Translations under genes and position numbers: made by a program
Origin: Haloglomus litoreum
GTDB lineage: Archaea > Halobacteriota > Halobacteria > Halobacteriales > Haloarculaceae
DNA length: 64,000 nucleotides
Direction of reading: 5' to 3'
Assembly (NCBI RefSeq): GCF_029338515.1
Contig: NZ_CP119988.1
Coordinates: 1,426,001-1,490,000 of the forward strand
Part shown: positions 32,780 through 41,701 of the stretch, piece by piece
Numbering within the stretch: the stretch's first letter is position 1
Layout of the letters: each line of letters opens with the position of its first letter
The notes under the pieces: model-generated
What the model was told of the DNA's origin: nothing
Database searches by the model: none
Seen by the model: the letters and a program-made list of their open reading frames with translations, nothing else

Positions 32780-33295
32780 ATGATACCGAGATGGTTCGCC
32801 GTGGTTCCGGCGGTGCTGCTCCTCGCGCTCGGCGGTGCGGTACTCGTCGGCGCGGGCACGGACGCGCCGGCCCCGACTGACGCCAGGGCGGTGCCGGGGA
32901 CGACGCCCACCGGCGGGGTCCCCGAGAACCCCACCGAGGCGGTGGTCCGTCAGTTCGTCTCCGGGGCGGGGGTCTGTGAGCCCGCCGTCCCGGTAGGCGT
33001 GACGATGCACACGAACGCCTCCGGCGCCGTCACACTGGTCGTCACCGGCGGGCTCGCGACCGACGACGCCGCCCGCTTCGCACCGCCGGCCGCCCTGACC
33101 GAGCCCGAACCCGGGGAGTACGTCCTCTGGACCTCGACGCGGGCGGACGCGGACCGACGGCCGCGCCCGTGTGCCGACGCGGGCCACGTCCCGTACGAGG
33201 CCACCATCGAACTCCCGGCCGGTACCGAGCCCGTGACGCTGACCGTGATGCACGAGGGCGGGGCCGCGGCGACGTGGAGGGCTCCGGGCTCGTGA
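32780..33295 (+). CDS. Secreted or membrane-anchored protein of unknown function
   Basis: A 171-residue protein with an N-terminal hydrophobic segment (FAVVPAVLLLALGGAVLVGA, about residues 6-25), then a Pro/Thr-rich linker and a beta-rich domain at about 50-165. The domain has two cysteines, GVCEPAVPVGV and PRPCADAG, which could pair outside the cell. No family recognised. The start is fixed by the upstream palindrome at the same distance as its three sister sites. Its stop overlaps the GTG start of the next gene (GTGA), so the two are coupled. Confidence 0.75.
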   Translation: MIPRWFAVVPAVLLLALGGAVLVGAGTDAPAPTDARAVPGTTPTGGVPENPTEAVVRQFVSGAGVCEPAVPVGVTMHTNASGAVTLVVTGGLATDDAARFAPPAALTEPEPGEYVLWTSTRADADRRPRPCADAGHVPYEATIELPAGTEPVTLTVMHEGGAAATWRAPGS

Positions 33296-33651
33296 CCACG
33301 ACTCAGCTGACGGATGCGGTTCCGACAGACATCTCGCGGCGGGCCCGTGACCTCGTCGTCCCGGTGGCGGCCATCGGCGTCGCCCTCCTCGGACTCGCCG
33401 CCTCGACGCTCGCGGCGAACACCGCCCTCGCGATGGGGGAGATACCGGTCACACTCCTTCCGGGTGGCCGGTGGCTCGCGGCTCGCGGCCTCCCGGCGCT
33501 CGTCGCGTCCCGCCTGGCGGTGGTGCTGCTCGCCTACGGCCTGGCCGCCCGCCTCGCACCCCGCTACCGGTTGCACGCCCTCGCAGCAACGGGGCTGTGC
33601 TGGCTCCTGTGGGCCGGCTGGCAGTTCTGGGTGCTGCTGGCGCTGACGTGA
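33292..33651 (+). CDS. Three-segment membrane protein, unknown
   Basis: A 119-residue protein with hydrophobic segments at about 22-42, 66-84 and 95-117 and no recognised family. The GTG start overlaps the preceding stop codon, which argues that it is made together with the secreted protein. The pair might form a producer/anchor or toxin/immunity unit, but nothing in the sequence shows it. The 254 bp after it hold no clear gene. Confidence 0.7.
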   Translation: MTTTQLTDAVPTDISRRARDLVVPVAAIGVALLGLAASTLAANTALAMGEIPVTLLPGGRWLAARGLPALVASRLAVVLLAYGLAARLAPRYRLHALAATGLCWLLWAGWQFWVLLALT

Positions 33652-33905
33652 CCCCCGATCCCCCGGCCGATGCACCGTACGAGACCAACACCCGGTCGAC
33701 GCCCTCGCAGTCGATCTCGACGCGACGCTGAGCGAGCCCGGCCTGGCCGGACGGCGGCGCCATCGGGTCCGCCGGGTCAGCGAGTTCCCGCTGGTCCGCG
33801 AAGCCGCGGAGTAGGCCCGAAGGCGGTCGCCTGTCCCCGATTCGAGCTACCGGCCGGTCCGTACGCGGCCGGGAGACACTTACCGGCGCGGCCGCTAGCG
33901 AATCC

Positions 33906-34115
33906 GTGCCCGACAACACCGACGAGCGGGTCGACAGCGGTGACGGCCCCACCGCCTGCATCCCGCCGCAGACCGAGGCGGTGGCGGCGAAGCTCCGCGA
34001 GGGGGACCACCAGCTCCTCCACTGTCTCGACTGCGGTCGCCAGATGGTCGCCCGGCGTCACGCCGACGGCTGTATGCTCTGTGGCTCCGAGGCGGTCGTC
34101 ATCGAGACGCCCTGA
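33906..34115 (+). CDS. Small zinc-ribbon protein
   Basis: A 69-residue protein with CLDCGRQM and CMLCGSE (two CxxC, about residues 40-62), able to bind one zinc, and a leading acidic stretch. The GTG start at 33906 is the only start that keeps an acidic N terminus. It ends next to menD and is convergent with it. Function unknown. Confidence 0.7.
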   Translation: MPDNTDERVDSGDGPTACIPPQTEAVAAKLREGDHQLLHCLDCGRQMVARRHADGCMLCGSEAVVIETP

Positions 34116-36005
34116 TTACTCCGCTTCCGGCGCCAGCGCCCCGTCGACGGCCTCGCGGACGCGCTCGTGCAGCGCCTCGCGCGTGCGATGCGACGCCTCG
34201 CCGTCGAGGACCACCTCCACGACGTGCCCGCCGGGGGCGCCGACGGCGGCGTCGAACAGGTCCACGAAGGCGTCCAGCCCGTCGGCCGCGGCGTGGACGC
34301 GCCCGAAGTCGTAGCCGTACATCGCCGCGAGGTGCGAGAGGTCCACGCCCAGCGGCGTCCGGAAGAACTCCGTGAACGACTCGTGGGCCTCGATGGGGAG
34401 GACGTGGAAGATGCCGCCGCCGTCGTTGTTGACGACGACGACGGTGGCGTCGAGGTCGTTGCGCGGGAGCGCGAGCAGGCCGTTCGCGTCGTGGTAGCAC
34501 GCGAGGTCGCCCGTCACGAGCACGAGGGGGCCGTCGTCCCCCGCGCCGGCGCCGAGCGCCGAGGAGGTGATGCCGTCGATGCCCGAGGCGCCGCGGTTGC
34601 CCAGCACGCGCAGGTCGGCCGCCCGCGGCGCGGCGAACCGGTCGAGGTCGCGGACCGGCATCGAGTTCGAGACGAACAGCGTCGCCGGGCCCGGCGTCCG
34701 CTCGGCCACCGTCGCGAGCACCTGCCCCTCGTACGGGGCCTCGCCGGCCGCGGGCGCGTCGGCGACCGTCTCCCAGTGCGCGCGCTCGGCGGCCCGGAAC
34801 CGTTCGCGCCACGCCGGGTCCGTCCCCGACTCGACGCGGCCGGAGACCGAGGCGGCCAGGGGTGTCGGGTCCGCCACGACGAGGTCCGACGCCGTGAACG
34901 ACGCCTCCCGCCAGCCACCCGCCGGGTCGACGACGACCTGCTGCGTGCCCGCCTCCCGCGTCGCGTCCCGGAGGTAGTGCCGGAGCGGCTTCGAGGTGGG
35001 GGAGGCGCCGAACCGGATGACGAGGTCGGGTGCGGAGGTGTGCTCGGGGGCGAACGCCGGCGCGTCGAGGAACGAGTCGTAGCCGCCACAGACCAGCACG
35101 CCGTCGGCGGCGACGTGGTCGCCGAAGCGGAGCCCGGAGAGCGGGTCCGCGAGCACCGGGAACCCCGTCGCGCGGGCGAGGCCGAGCAGCGCGTCCCGGT
35201 CCGGTGTCGGCGCGTCCGCGGGGCCGGCGACGATGAGCCCCCGCTCCGCGTCCTCGACGGCCTCGACCACGCGGGCGCGGTCGGCCGCCGAGAGGTCCAC
35301 ACGCCCGGGTGTCGTCGCCACGTACGGGCGTTCGTCCCCGCGCCCGGTCGCGGCCAGGGCGTGCGACTCGTCGGCCCAGTCCGCGGGCACGTCGCCCTCG
35401 ACGGGCGTCGGCTCCAGCGGCTTCTCGAACGGGACGTTCAGGTGGACCGGCCCGGGTGGCCCGGCGTCGCGGGTCGAGGTGGCGACGGCCCGCGCGACGG
35501 CCGTCCGGAGGGCGCGGACCTTCCGATCCTCGACCTCGGGTTCCGGGAGGGTGCGATACGCCCGGACCGCGCCGCCGTACAGTTTCTCCTGGTCGACGGT
35601 CTGGTTGGCGCCCGAATCCTGCAGCACGCGGGGCCGGTCCGCCGTCAGCAGGAGCATCGGGACCCGGGCGTTGGCGGCCTCCATCACCGCCGGGTGGTAG
35701 TTGGCGAGCGCGGTCCCCGACGTGCAGACGAGCGGCGTCGGGCGGCCCGTCGCCTTCGCCCGGCCCAGCGCGAAGAAGGCCGACGAGCGCTCGTCGATGT
35801 GGGTGAACGTCCGCACCGCCGGATGCTCGGCGAAGGCGTTCGTCAGCGGCGTACAGCGGCTCCCGGGCGTGAGGCAGACGTCGCTGACGCCGCTCCGGAC
35901 GAGTTCCTGCACGATGACACGCCCCCAGAGCGTGTTCCGGTTGGGCGCGTCGGTGGTCGGGGGCTCGTCGGTCGGTTGGCCGGGCGCGGCCGGGTCGTCG
36001 GTCAC
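34116..36005 (-). CDS. menD: SEPHCHC synthase (menaquinone biosynthesis)
   Basis: A 629-residue TPP enzyme that adds the succinic-semialdehyde carbanion from 2-oxoglutarate to isochorismate. Conserved parts: VCLTPGSRCTPLTNAF, HIDERSSAFFALGRAKATG (catalytic Glu region), TSGTALANYHPAVMEA, NSMPVRDLDRF, and the TPP/Mg motif GDLACYHDANGL...NNDGGGIF at about residues 498-530. It is longer than bacterial MenD through acidic insertions and a 20-residue leader. It lies downstream of menF on the same strand, with a small membrane-protein gene between. Confidence 0.95.
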   Translation of the reverse strand: MTDDPAAPGQPTDEPPTTDAPNRNTLWGRVIVQELVRSGVSDVCLTPGSRCTPLTNAFAEHPAVRTFTHIDERSSAFFALGRAKATGRPTPLVCTSGTALANYHPAVMEAANARVPMLLLTADRPRVLQDSGANQTVDQEKLYGGAVRAYRTLPEPEVEDRKVRALRTAVARAVATSTRDAGPPGPVHLNVPFEKPLEPTPVEGDVPADWADESHALAATGRGDERPYVATTPGRVDLSAADRARVVEAVEDAERGLIVAGPADAPTPDRDALLGLARATGFPVLADPLSGLRFGDHVAADGVLVCGGYDSFLDAPAFAPEHTSAPDLVIRFGASPTSKPLRHYLRDATREAGTQQVVVDPAGGWREASFTASDLVVADPTPLAASVSGRVESGTDPAWRERFRAAERAHWETVADAPAAGEAPYEGQVLATVAERTPGPATLFVSNSMPVRDLDRFAAPRAADLRVLGNRGASGIDGITSSALGAGAGDDGPLVLVTGDLACYHDANGLLALPRNDLDATVVVVNNDGGGIFHVLPIEAHESFTEFFRTPLGVDLSHLAAMYGYDFGRVHAAADGLDAFVDLFDAAVGAPGGHVVEVVLDGEASHRTREALHERVREAVDGALAPEAE

Positions 36006-36140
36006 GGCTGTCGACCTCCCGCCTGGTCGCGCGGCGACCGGTCGTGCGTGGCCTGGTGCATACGCCCGGCTAGGGACGGTCGCCGCTAAGAACCTCCGGA
36101 CGGGTGCCGGTGGCAGGGCTGCCGACGCGACCGGACTGTG

Positions 36141-36503
36141 TCAGGCCGCCGCCGCGGCCCCGTCGGCGATCTCGTTGATCCCGGTCTGGACGAGGTACCA
36201 CACGATGGGGGTGAAGACGATGAACGCGAGGAACAGGATGAGTTCGTCGTGGTCCGTCACCGCCGTGATATCGTTCGAGAACCGCCAGATGACGACCAGG
36301 TTGTAGAGCGGAATCAGGATGCCGATGGTCCGGAGTCCCGGGCTGATGTCCGCGCTCGTGCCCGCGCCGAGTTGCTCGTTCGTCTTGTACCACCAGTACA
36401 GGCCGTAGAGGCCGAACGTCACGACGAACAGGATGACCTGCGTCGTCAGCGAGCCGTGCGTGAACGCCGACGGGTCGGTCACCTCGGGTGAGTCGTCCGT
36501 CAT
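36141..36503 (-). CDS. DUF4234-like small membrane protein
   Basis: A 120-residue protein with three hydrophobic segments, and the typical DUF4234 opening LFVVTFGLYGLYWWYKTNEQL at about residues 25-45. IPLYNLVVIWRFSNDI and a last segment FIVFTPIVWYLVQTGINE follow. The start MTDDSPEV is chosen over the 36560 extension, which has non-halophilic composition. It sits between menF and menD; a role in the quinone pathway is not implied by the family. Confidence 0.8.
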   Translation of the reverse strand: MTDDSPEVTDPSAFTHGSLTTQVILFVVTFGLYGLYWWYKTNEQLGAGTSADISPGLRTIGILIPLYNLVVIWRFSNDITAVTDHDELILFLAFIVFTPIVWYLVQTGINEIADGAAAAA

Positions 36504-36597
36504 CACCCGCGGGTTCTCGCATCGGCGGAATAAGTCATGGGGCGCGGTGCGGGCCCCCACCCGTCGGGGGTGGTGGGGCCGCTCGCTCGTCCGGGCG

Positions 36598-38046
36598 CTA
36601 CTCCAGTTCGTCCAGGATCGGCCGGTACTTGAGCTGGACCTCGTCCCACTCGCGGTCGGGGTTCGAGTCCGCCACGAGCCCCACGCCGGCGAACATCGTC
36701 ACCTGCTCGTCGTCCGGGCTCGCCACCGCGGAGCGGATGGCGACCGCGAACGAGCCGTAGCCGGCGGCGTCGAACCAGCCGACGGGTGCGGCGTACCAGC
36801 CGCGGTCGAACGGCTCCGTGTCACGGATGGTCTGCAGCGCGCGGTCCGGCGGCAGCCCGCCGACCGCCGGGGTGGGGTGGAGTGCCTCCACGAGGTCGAG
36901 GACGTGGTGGTCGGCGGCCAGTTCCGCCGTGATGGGCGTCTCGATGTGCTGGACCGTCGCGAGCCGGCGGATGCGGCGCTTGCCCGCCGCGACCGAGGCC
37001 GCGTACGGCGCCAGCTGGTCTCGGATGGCGTCCGCCACGAGTTCGTGCTCGTGGACGTTCTTGTCGTCGTGCAGCAGTTCCTCGGCGAGCCACTCGTCCT
37101 CGGCGGGCGTCTCGCCGCGCCCGGTCGTCCCCGCGAGCGCGCCCGTCTCGACCGTGCGCCCCGTGAGGTCCACGAGGCGCTCGGGCGTCGCACCGAAGAA
37201 GCCCGGCCGGGGAGTATCGGCCGCGGAATCGGCCGTGCCGTCGTCCTGGTGAATCGGCTCCAGCAGGAAGCGATAGCAGTCCGGGTAGCGCTCGGCGAGT
37301 CGCGCCAGTGTATCGGGGAGGTCGAGCGGCCGTTCGAGGTCGGCCTCCAGCGCCTGTGCGAGGACGACCTTCCGGAGGTCGCCGGCCTCGATGCGGGCGA
37401 GTGCGGCGTTGACGGACTCGCGCCACGCGTCGCGGTCGGTGGTCCGGCGGCGGTCGGCGACCCCCGGCGGTTCGGCGACCGGTCCCGGCGCCGGCAGTGA
37501 CTCGACCGTCTCGCGGGCCTCGTCCAGCCGCGTCTCGACGGCCTCGGCCGAGGCATCCGGACCGACCGCGGTGACCGTGAGCCACGCCTCGGACCCGGCG
37601 TCCGGGTCGCCCGTGGTCGGGTCGGTCCCGGTGTAGGTGAGCTGCACGCGCGGCAGGAGAAAGCCCGCCGACGGGTACTCGTCCCACGGCGGCTCGCCGT
37701 CGTGTCGGTCGTGCTCCTCGTGGAAGGCGAAGCCGCCGAACAGGCGGGGCCGCGCGGCCAGCGTCCCGGCGTGGACGTCACCGCTGGCGAACAGGTCGGC
37801 GGCCGCCTCGCGGATCGCCGCGAAGCGGTCGCCGCCGGTCGCCGTGAGGGCCGCCGCCGCACCGCTCCCGACCACGGTCGCCTCGCCCGGCGCCGCCCAG
37901 ACGGTGCGGGGACTCGTGGCGGCGTCGACGACGGCGCGGAACGGCGGCGCCTCGACGCGGACGGATCGACTGACGAGGTCGGCGTCCATCGATGGCTCCG
38001 CCGACCGACCCCCGCGAACCGACGACTCGCCGCGCGGTGGTTCCAT
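36598..38046 (-). CDS. menF: Isochorismate synthase
   Basis: A 482-residue chorismate-utilising enzyme that makes isochorismate for menaquinone. Core motifs are LRKVVLAQALE (catalytic Lys), FFGATPERLV, TGALAGTTGRG, HDDKNVHEHELV, VQHIETPITAEL and LHPTPAVGGLP, ending in the Mg-site block FAVAIRSAVA...MFAGVGLVADSNP. A later Met at 37989 (MDADLVSRS) is a possible start, giving 463 residues. Repeat copy B lies just upstream (38118-38293). Confidence 0.93.
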   Translation of the reverse strand: MEPPRGESSVRGGRSAEPSMDADLVSRSVRVEAPPFRAVVDAATSPRTVWAAPGEATVVGSGAAAALTATGGDRFAAIREAAADLFASGDVHAGTLAARPRLFGGFAFHEEHDRHDGEPPWDEYPSAGFLLPRVQLTYTGTDPTTGDPDAGSEAWLTVTAVGPDASAEAVETRLDEARETVESLPAPGPVAEPPGVADRRRTTDRDAWRESVNAALARIEAGDLRKVVLAQALEADLERPLDLPDTLARLAERYPDCYRFLLEPIHQDDGTADSAADTPRPGFFGATPERLVDLTGRTVETGALAGTTGRGETPAEDEWLAEELLHDDKNVHEHELVADAIRDQLAPYAASVAAGKRRIRRLATVQHIETPITAELAADHHVLDLVEALHPTPAVGGLPPDRALQTIRDTEPFDRGWYAAPVGWFDAAGYGSFAVAIRSAVASPDDEQVTMFAGVGLVADSNPDREWDEVQLKYRPILDELE

Positions 38047-38117
38047 CGCTACCGTGTACGGGTTCCAGTGGTTTGAGGCTAGCCCTCTCGGATGGCCGGG
38101 ATACTGACGACGGAACC

Positions 38118-38293
38118 ACCTACGAAGCCCTCGCGCACTCGCCCTTCGAGTCCGCCAGGGTTCGGCTGTTCGGCGGGTGCTGCGACCCTGCCCTTCCCCA
38201 GGTCGCACGGGCTCCACTTCGTTCCGCCACGCGGCTCGCGGTGGCGGAGCCACCGCTCGCTCGGGGCGCCGGGGGCTTTCTACCCAGTTCCGT
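38118..38293 (-). repeat. Dispersed non-coding repeat, shortened copy B
   Basis: About 175 bp in reverse orientation. Its right end CCTACGAAGCCCTCGCGC is at 38119-38136 and its left end GGCTTTCTACCCAGTTCC at 38275-38292 (plus strand). Between them are CTCGCCCTTCGAGTCCGCCAGGG, CCTGCCCTTCCCCAGGTCGCACGGG and a perfect hairpin at 38238-38256 (8-bp stem, GGA loop). The large inverted-repeat middle of copies A and C is missing. AT-rich DNA follows at 38310-38390. The 344-bp gap 38047-38390 holds no gene. Confidence 0.8.
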
Positions 38294-38390
38294 CGTTGCT
38301 GCCGCCGTCAATAATAACCAAAGAGGAAGGGAAGTCAGAAAATTGGCGATATTACAGATTTAAGCTGGAAATAAGAAAACAGCGAACGCC

Positions 38391-38855
38391 CTACTTCACT
38401 AGCGACAGCATCGAGCAGGAGATAGCCGTGGAGCCGTCCTGCTTGACGACCTCCACGTCGTACCTGATGGTGCCCGTCGCGGCGGGGTTGTCGGACTCGC
38501 GCTTCTCGACCACCTCGGCCTCGACGTGGATGGTGTCGCCGGCGAAGACGGGCCCGCGGAAGCGCAGGTCGTCGATGCCGTAGAACGCCACCACGGCGTC
38601 GCGCTCTGCGGGCGTGCGGTTCTGCCAGAGGAGGCCGGTCGCGGCCGAGAAGACCAGCATCCCGTGGGCGATGCGCTCGCCGAACATCGAGTCGGCCATC
38701 GCCTCCTCGTCCATGTGGAGGTGGTTGAAGTCGCCGCTCACGCCCGCGAAGTTGGCGATGTCGGCCTCCGTGATGGTCCGGCCGCCGGTGGTGTCGGTAT
38801 CGCCCTCCTCGGTGTTGTGGTAGATGCTGTAGTCGCCGTCGTCTGGTTCTGTCAT
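38391..38855 (-). CDS. MaoC-like (R)-specific enoyl-CoA hydratase / dehydratase
   Basis: A 154-residue hotdog-fold protein with the hydratase-2 motif TITEADIANFAGVSGDFNHLHMDEE (catalytic Asp and His in GDFNHLH) at about residues 27-51, then FGERIAHGMLVFSAATGLL. Such enzymes hydrate 2-enoyl-CoA to (R)-3-hydroxyacyl-CoA for beta-oxidation or polyhydroxyalkanoate supply. It follows the thioesterase gene on the same strand (24-nt gap), in a row of CoA-thioester genes. Confidence 0.9.
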   Translation of the reverse strand: MTEPDDGDYSIYHNTEEGDTDTTGGRTITEADIANFAGVSGDFNHLHMDEEAMADSMFGERIAHGMLVFSAATGLLWQNRTPAERDAVVAFYGIDDLRFRGPVFAGDTIHVEAEVVEKRESDNPAATGTIRYDVEVVKQDGSTAISCSMLSLVK

Positions 38856-38879
38856 CGGTGGTGGTCTCCGTTGTCGGTC

Positions 38880-39539
38880 TCAGTCCTCGCCGCCGTCCGC
38901 GTCGGTGCCCTCGGCACCGGCGTCCCTGAACAGTCGATACGTCGTGCCGCCCGTGGCGACGACCTTGCGCTCGCCCTCGTGCATCGTCGTCACCTCGCAG
39001 TGCGTGACGCCCATGCTCGACCCGGAGCGGACGACCTCGGCCTCGACGCGGAGGTCGTCACGCGCGGGGCGGATGTAGCGCACGTTGAGGTCGGTCGTCG
39101 TCAGCGCCGCGCGGGCCGGGTCCTCGAAGGTCGAGCGGAGGGCGAAGCCACTGGCCGTGTCGATGACGGTCGCGGTGATGCCGCCGTGGACCGTCCCGGA
39201 CGAGAGGTTCGCGAACTTCTCGTCGAACGGCAGGTCGAACACGACGCGGCCGGGTTCGGCCGCGTGGATGGAGAGGTCGAGCCAGCGGAACAGGCCGTGC
39301 TGACGGAGCGCCTCGGTCAGTGCCTCCGGCGTCGGGTCGTCGACGGCCTCGAAGCCGTCGCCCGCGTTGTCGGCGACGGCCGTGCCGCCCGTCCCGTCCT
39401 CGCCGGAGCCTCGCGGCTCCTCGTCCGCCCCGTCCTCGGCCTCGCCGCTGCCCCCGTCGGATGTCCCGACCAGTTCGCGCGAACGGGTCGCCTCGGCCGC
39501 ATCGGGAATCTCGCCGGGGCCGCCTCCCTCCCCGGTCAC
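38880..39539 (-). CDS. PaaI-type hotdog thioesterase
   Basis: A 219-residue protein whose C-terminal 145 residues are a hotdog domain. It contains FANLSSGTVHGGITATVIDTASGFAL (HGG motif at about 118-120) and TTDLNVRYIRPARDD, the PaaI pattern of acyl-CoA thioesterases. The first 65 residues are acidic, Gly/Glu-rich and without structure, longer than usual for the family. The start is a GTG at 39537-39539, 1 nt from the fused dehydrogenase/hydratase gene. It probably hydrolyses CoA esters; the substrate is unknown. Confidence 0.85.
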   Translation of the reverse strand: MTGEGGGPGEIPDAAEATRSRELVGTSDGGSGEAEDGADEEPRGSGEDGTGGTAVADNAGDGFEAVDDPTPEALTEALRQHGLFRWLDLSIHAAEPGRVVFDLPFDEKFANLSSGTVHGGITATVIDTASGFALRSTFEDPARAALTTTDLNVRYIRPARDDLRVEAEVVRSGSSMGVTHCEVTTMHEGERKVVATGGTTYRLFRDAGAEGTDADGGED

Positions 39540-39540
39540 G

Positions 39541-41505
39541 CTACTTGCCCTCGAACTCGGGGTCGCGGTCGCCCATGAACGCCATGGCGCCCTCCTCCAT
39601 GTCGTCGGTGGTCAGGAGGAGGCCGAACGCCTGGGACTCCATCTCGAGGCCGGCCTCCATGTTCTCGTCGGCGCCCTTGTTCATCACCGTCTTCGCCTTG
39701 CGCAGGGCGATGGGCGGGCCGGTGACGAGATCGTCGACGAACTCCTGGCACTTCTCCTCGAGGTCCTCGCTGTCGACGGCACAGTTGATGAGGCCCCACT
39801 TGTGGGCACGCTTCGCGGAGATGCGCTCGCCGCGGAAGACGAGTTCCTTCGCGCGTGCCTCGGGCAGCATCCGCATCGCGCGCTGGGTGCCGCCGCCGCC
39901 CGGGATGAGGCCCAGGTTGATCTCGGGGAAGCCGAACTCGGACTCCTTCGTCGCGATGCGGAGGTCACACGCCAGGGCGAGTTCGTGGCCACCGCCCAGG
40001 CAGAAGCCGTCGATCTTCGCCAGCGTGGGCCGCGGGAAGTCGTTGACCGTCTGGAAGAACTCCGTCACCTCGACCTCGTGGGGTGCGATGCCGGAAAAGC
40101 CGGTGATGTCCGCGCCCGCGGAGAACGCCCGGTCGCCCGCGCCCTCGAACGTCACCGCGCGGACCTCGTCGACGTCGACGTTGTTGAGCAGGTGGACCGT
40201 CTCCTGCATCAGGTCGTCGTTGAGCGCGTTCATCCGGGCCGGCCGGTCGAGTTCGATCTCGAGCAGGCCGTTGTCGTGCAGTTCGTGGTTGATGGTGGTG
40301 TAGTCGCGGGTGCCGTCCTCGCCGCTGCCGTAGTCGAAGAAGCCGCTCCCGGCCTCCTCGCCGGTCTCGCCGGCCTCGACCTTCTCGACGAGCCACGGGT
40401 CCGGCTCGTAGCGGTCGGCGCCCGTCTCCTCGTGGAGGTCCTGCAGCTTCTCGAGGATGGTGTCGAGACCGATCTTGTCCGCGCGGCGGCACGGCCCCTC
40501 GGGGAAGCCGGCGCCGAGGCGCATCCCGGTATCGATGGCCTCGGCCGTGGCAACGTCCTCGCGGATGAGGTAGGCCGCGCGGTTGACCATCCGGGCCTCG
40601 ATGCGGAGCGTGTCGACGCCCTCGCCGTCACCCGGCTCGTAGGTGGTCCCCTCGCCGTCCTCGTAGTCGTAGTAGCCCTTGCCCGTCTTCCGGCCGAGGT
40701 TCTCGTTCTCGACCTTCTCCTCGACGATGGGCGGGACCTCGCGCCCGGCCTCCTTCGCCACGTCGTAGCCGATGTCGATGCCGGTCATGTCCGACAGCTC
40801 GAACGGCCCCATCGGGTAGCCGCGCTGGTGGACCATCGCGGCGTCGATGGCCTCGACGCTCGCGACGCCCTCGCTGGCCATCCACGCGGCCTCGTCGCCG
40901 AACGGCCCCAGCACCGTGTTGACGACGAACCCGCGCACGTCCTTGCGGACGTAGATGGGCGTCTTCTCGATGTCCTCGACGAACTCGTAGGCGAGTTCGG
41001 CGGTCTCGTCGGAGGTCTCCTCCCCGTAGATGACCTCGACGAGGTCCATCTTCACGGGCGGGTTGAAGAAGTGGGTCCCGACGACCTGGTCCTCGCGGTC
41101 GGTCGCCTCGGCGATCTGCGTGATGGGCAGCGACGAGGTGTTCGAGGCGAAGATGGTGTGGTCGGGGGCGTAGTCGTCGAGCTGGCCGTAGATGTCCCGT
41201 TTCAGGTCGAGCTTCTCGGGCGCGGCCTCGATGACGAGGTCCGCGTCCGCGACCGAGTCCTCCAGGTCGACCGCCGTATCGATGCGGTCGAGGACCTCCC
41301 CGGGGTCCTGGTCGACGAGGCCCTTCTCCGCGAGCTTCTCCAGCGACCACTTGATGTCCTGGTAGCCGTCGTCGACGATCTCCTCCTCGATGTCCCGCAT
41401 CGTCACGTCGTAGCCGGCCAGCGCGACCACCTCGGTGATACCGTGGCCCATGCTCCCCGCACCGAGCACGGTCACGCGGTCGACGTCCTCGAGTTCAAGC
41501 GTCAT
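39541..41505 (-). CDS. Fused 3-hydroxyacyl-CoA dehydrogenase / enoyl-CoA hydratase
   Basis: A 654-residue bifunctional beta-oxidation enzyme in the archaeal order, dehydrogenase first. The Rossmann motif VLGAGSMGHGITEVVALAG is at about residues 13-31. NTSSLPITQIA, HFFNPPVKMDLVE and two C-terminal dehydrogenase domains run to about residue 380. A linker leads to a crotonase domain (about 395-654) with FSAGADITGFSG, the oxyanion-hole CLGGGHELALACD, and PEINLGLIPGGGGTQR carrying the second Glu. It heads the cluster with the thioesterase and MaoC genes. Confidence 0.95.
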   Translation of the reverse strand: MTLELEDVDRVTVLGAGSMGHGITEVVALAGYDVTMRDIEEEIVDDGYQDIKWSLEKLAEKGLVDQDPGEVLDRIDTAVDLEDSVADADLVIEAAPEKLDLKRDIYGQLDDYAPDHTIFASNTSSLPITQIAEATDREDQVVGTHFFNPPVKMDLVEVIYGEETSDETAELAYEFVEDIEKTPIYVRKDVRGFVVNTVLGPFGDEAAWMASEGVASVEAIDAAMVHQRGYPMGPFELSDMTGIDIGYDVAKEAGREVPPIVEEKVENENLGRKTGKGYYDYEDGEGTTYEPGDGEGVDTLRIEARMVNRAAYLIREDVATAEAIDTGMRLGAGFPEGPCRRADKIGLDTILEKLQDLHEETGADRYEPDPWLVEKVEAGETGEEAGSGFFDYGSGEDGTRDYTTINHELHDNGLLEIELDRPARMNALNDDLMQETVHLLNNVDVDEVRAVTFEGAGDRAFSAGADITGFSGIAPHEVEVTEFFQTVNDFPRPTLAKIDGFCLGGGHELALACDLRIATKESEFGFPEINLGLIPGGGGTQRAMRMLPEARAKELVFRGERISAKRAHKWGLINCAVDSEDLEEKCQEFVDDLVTGPPIALRKAKTVMNKGADENMEAGLEMESQAFGLLLTTDDMEEGAMAFMGDRDPEFEGK

Positions 41506-41701
41506 GCGGCCACGAGTGGCACACGCTCCGGCTTAATACCACCGCAACGCATTACAGGTGTTAGGTCATGAGGGCCCCCCCATTGACCAGCGTAAACTCC
41601 TTCCCGGCGTGGGGCGTTCCCCGGCGAGCCTCCCGGCAGGGTGTCCGGGCCGGATGGCGGTGCCCGGAAGGTCTTTGGGCGGACCGGTCGGACGGCTGGG
41701 C

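Noticed and set aside
33695-33814. 40-codon frame (VDALAVDLDATLSEPGLAG...) ending at a stop at 33812-33814
   Set aside because: It has a plausible halophilic composition but no start codon and no recognisable domain; it may be a gene remnant, but the evidence is too thin to list it as a feature.
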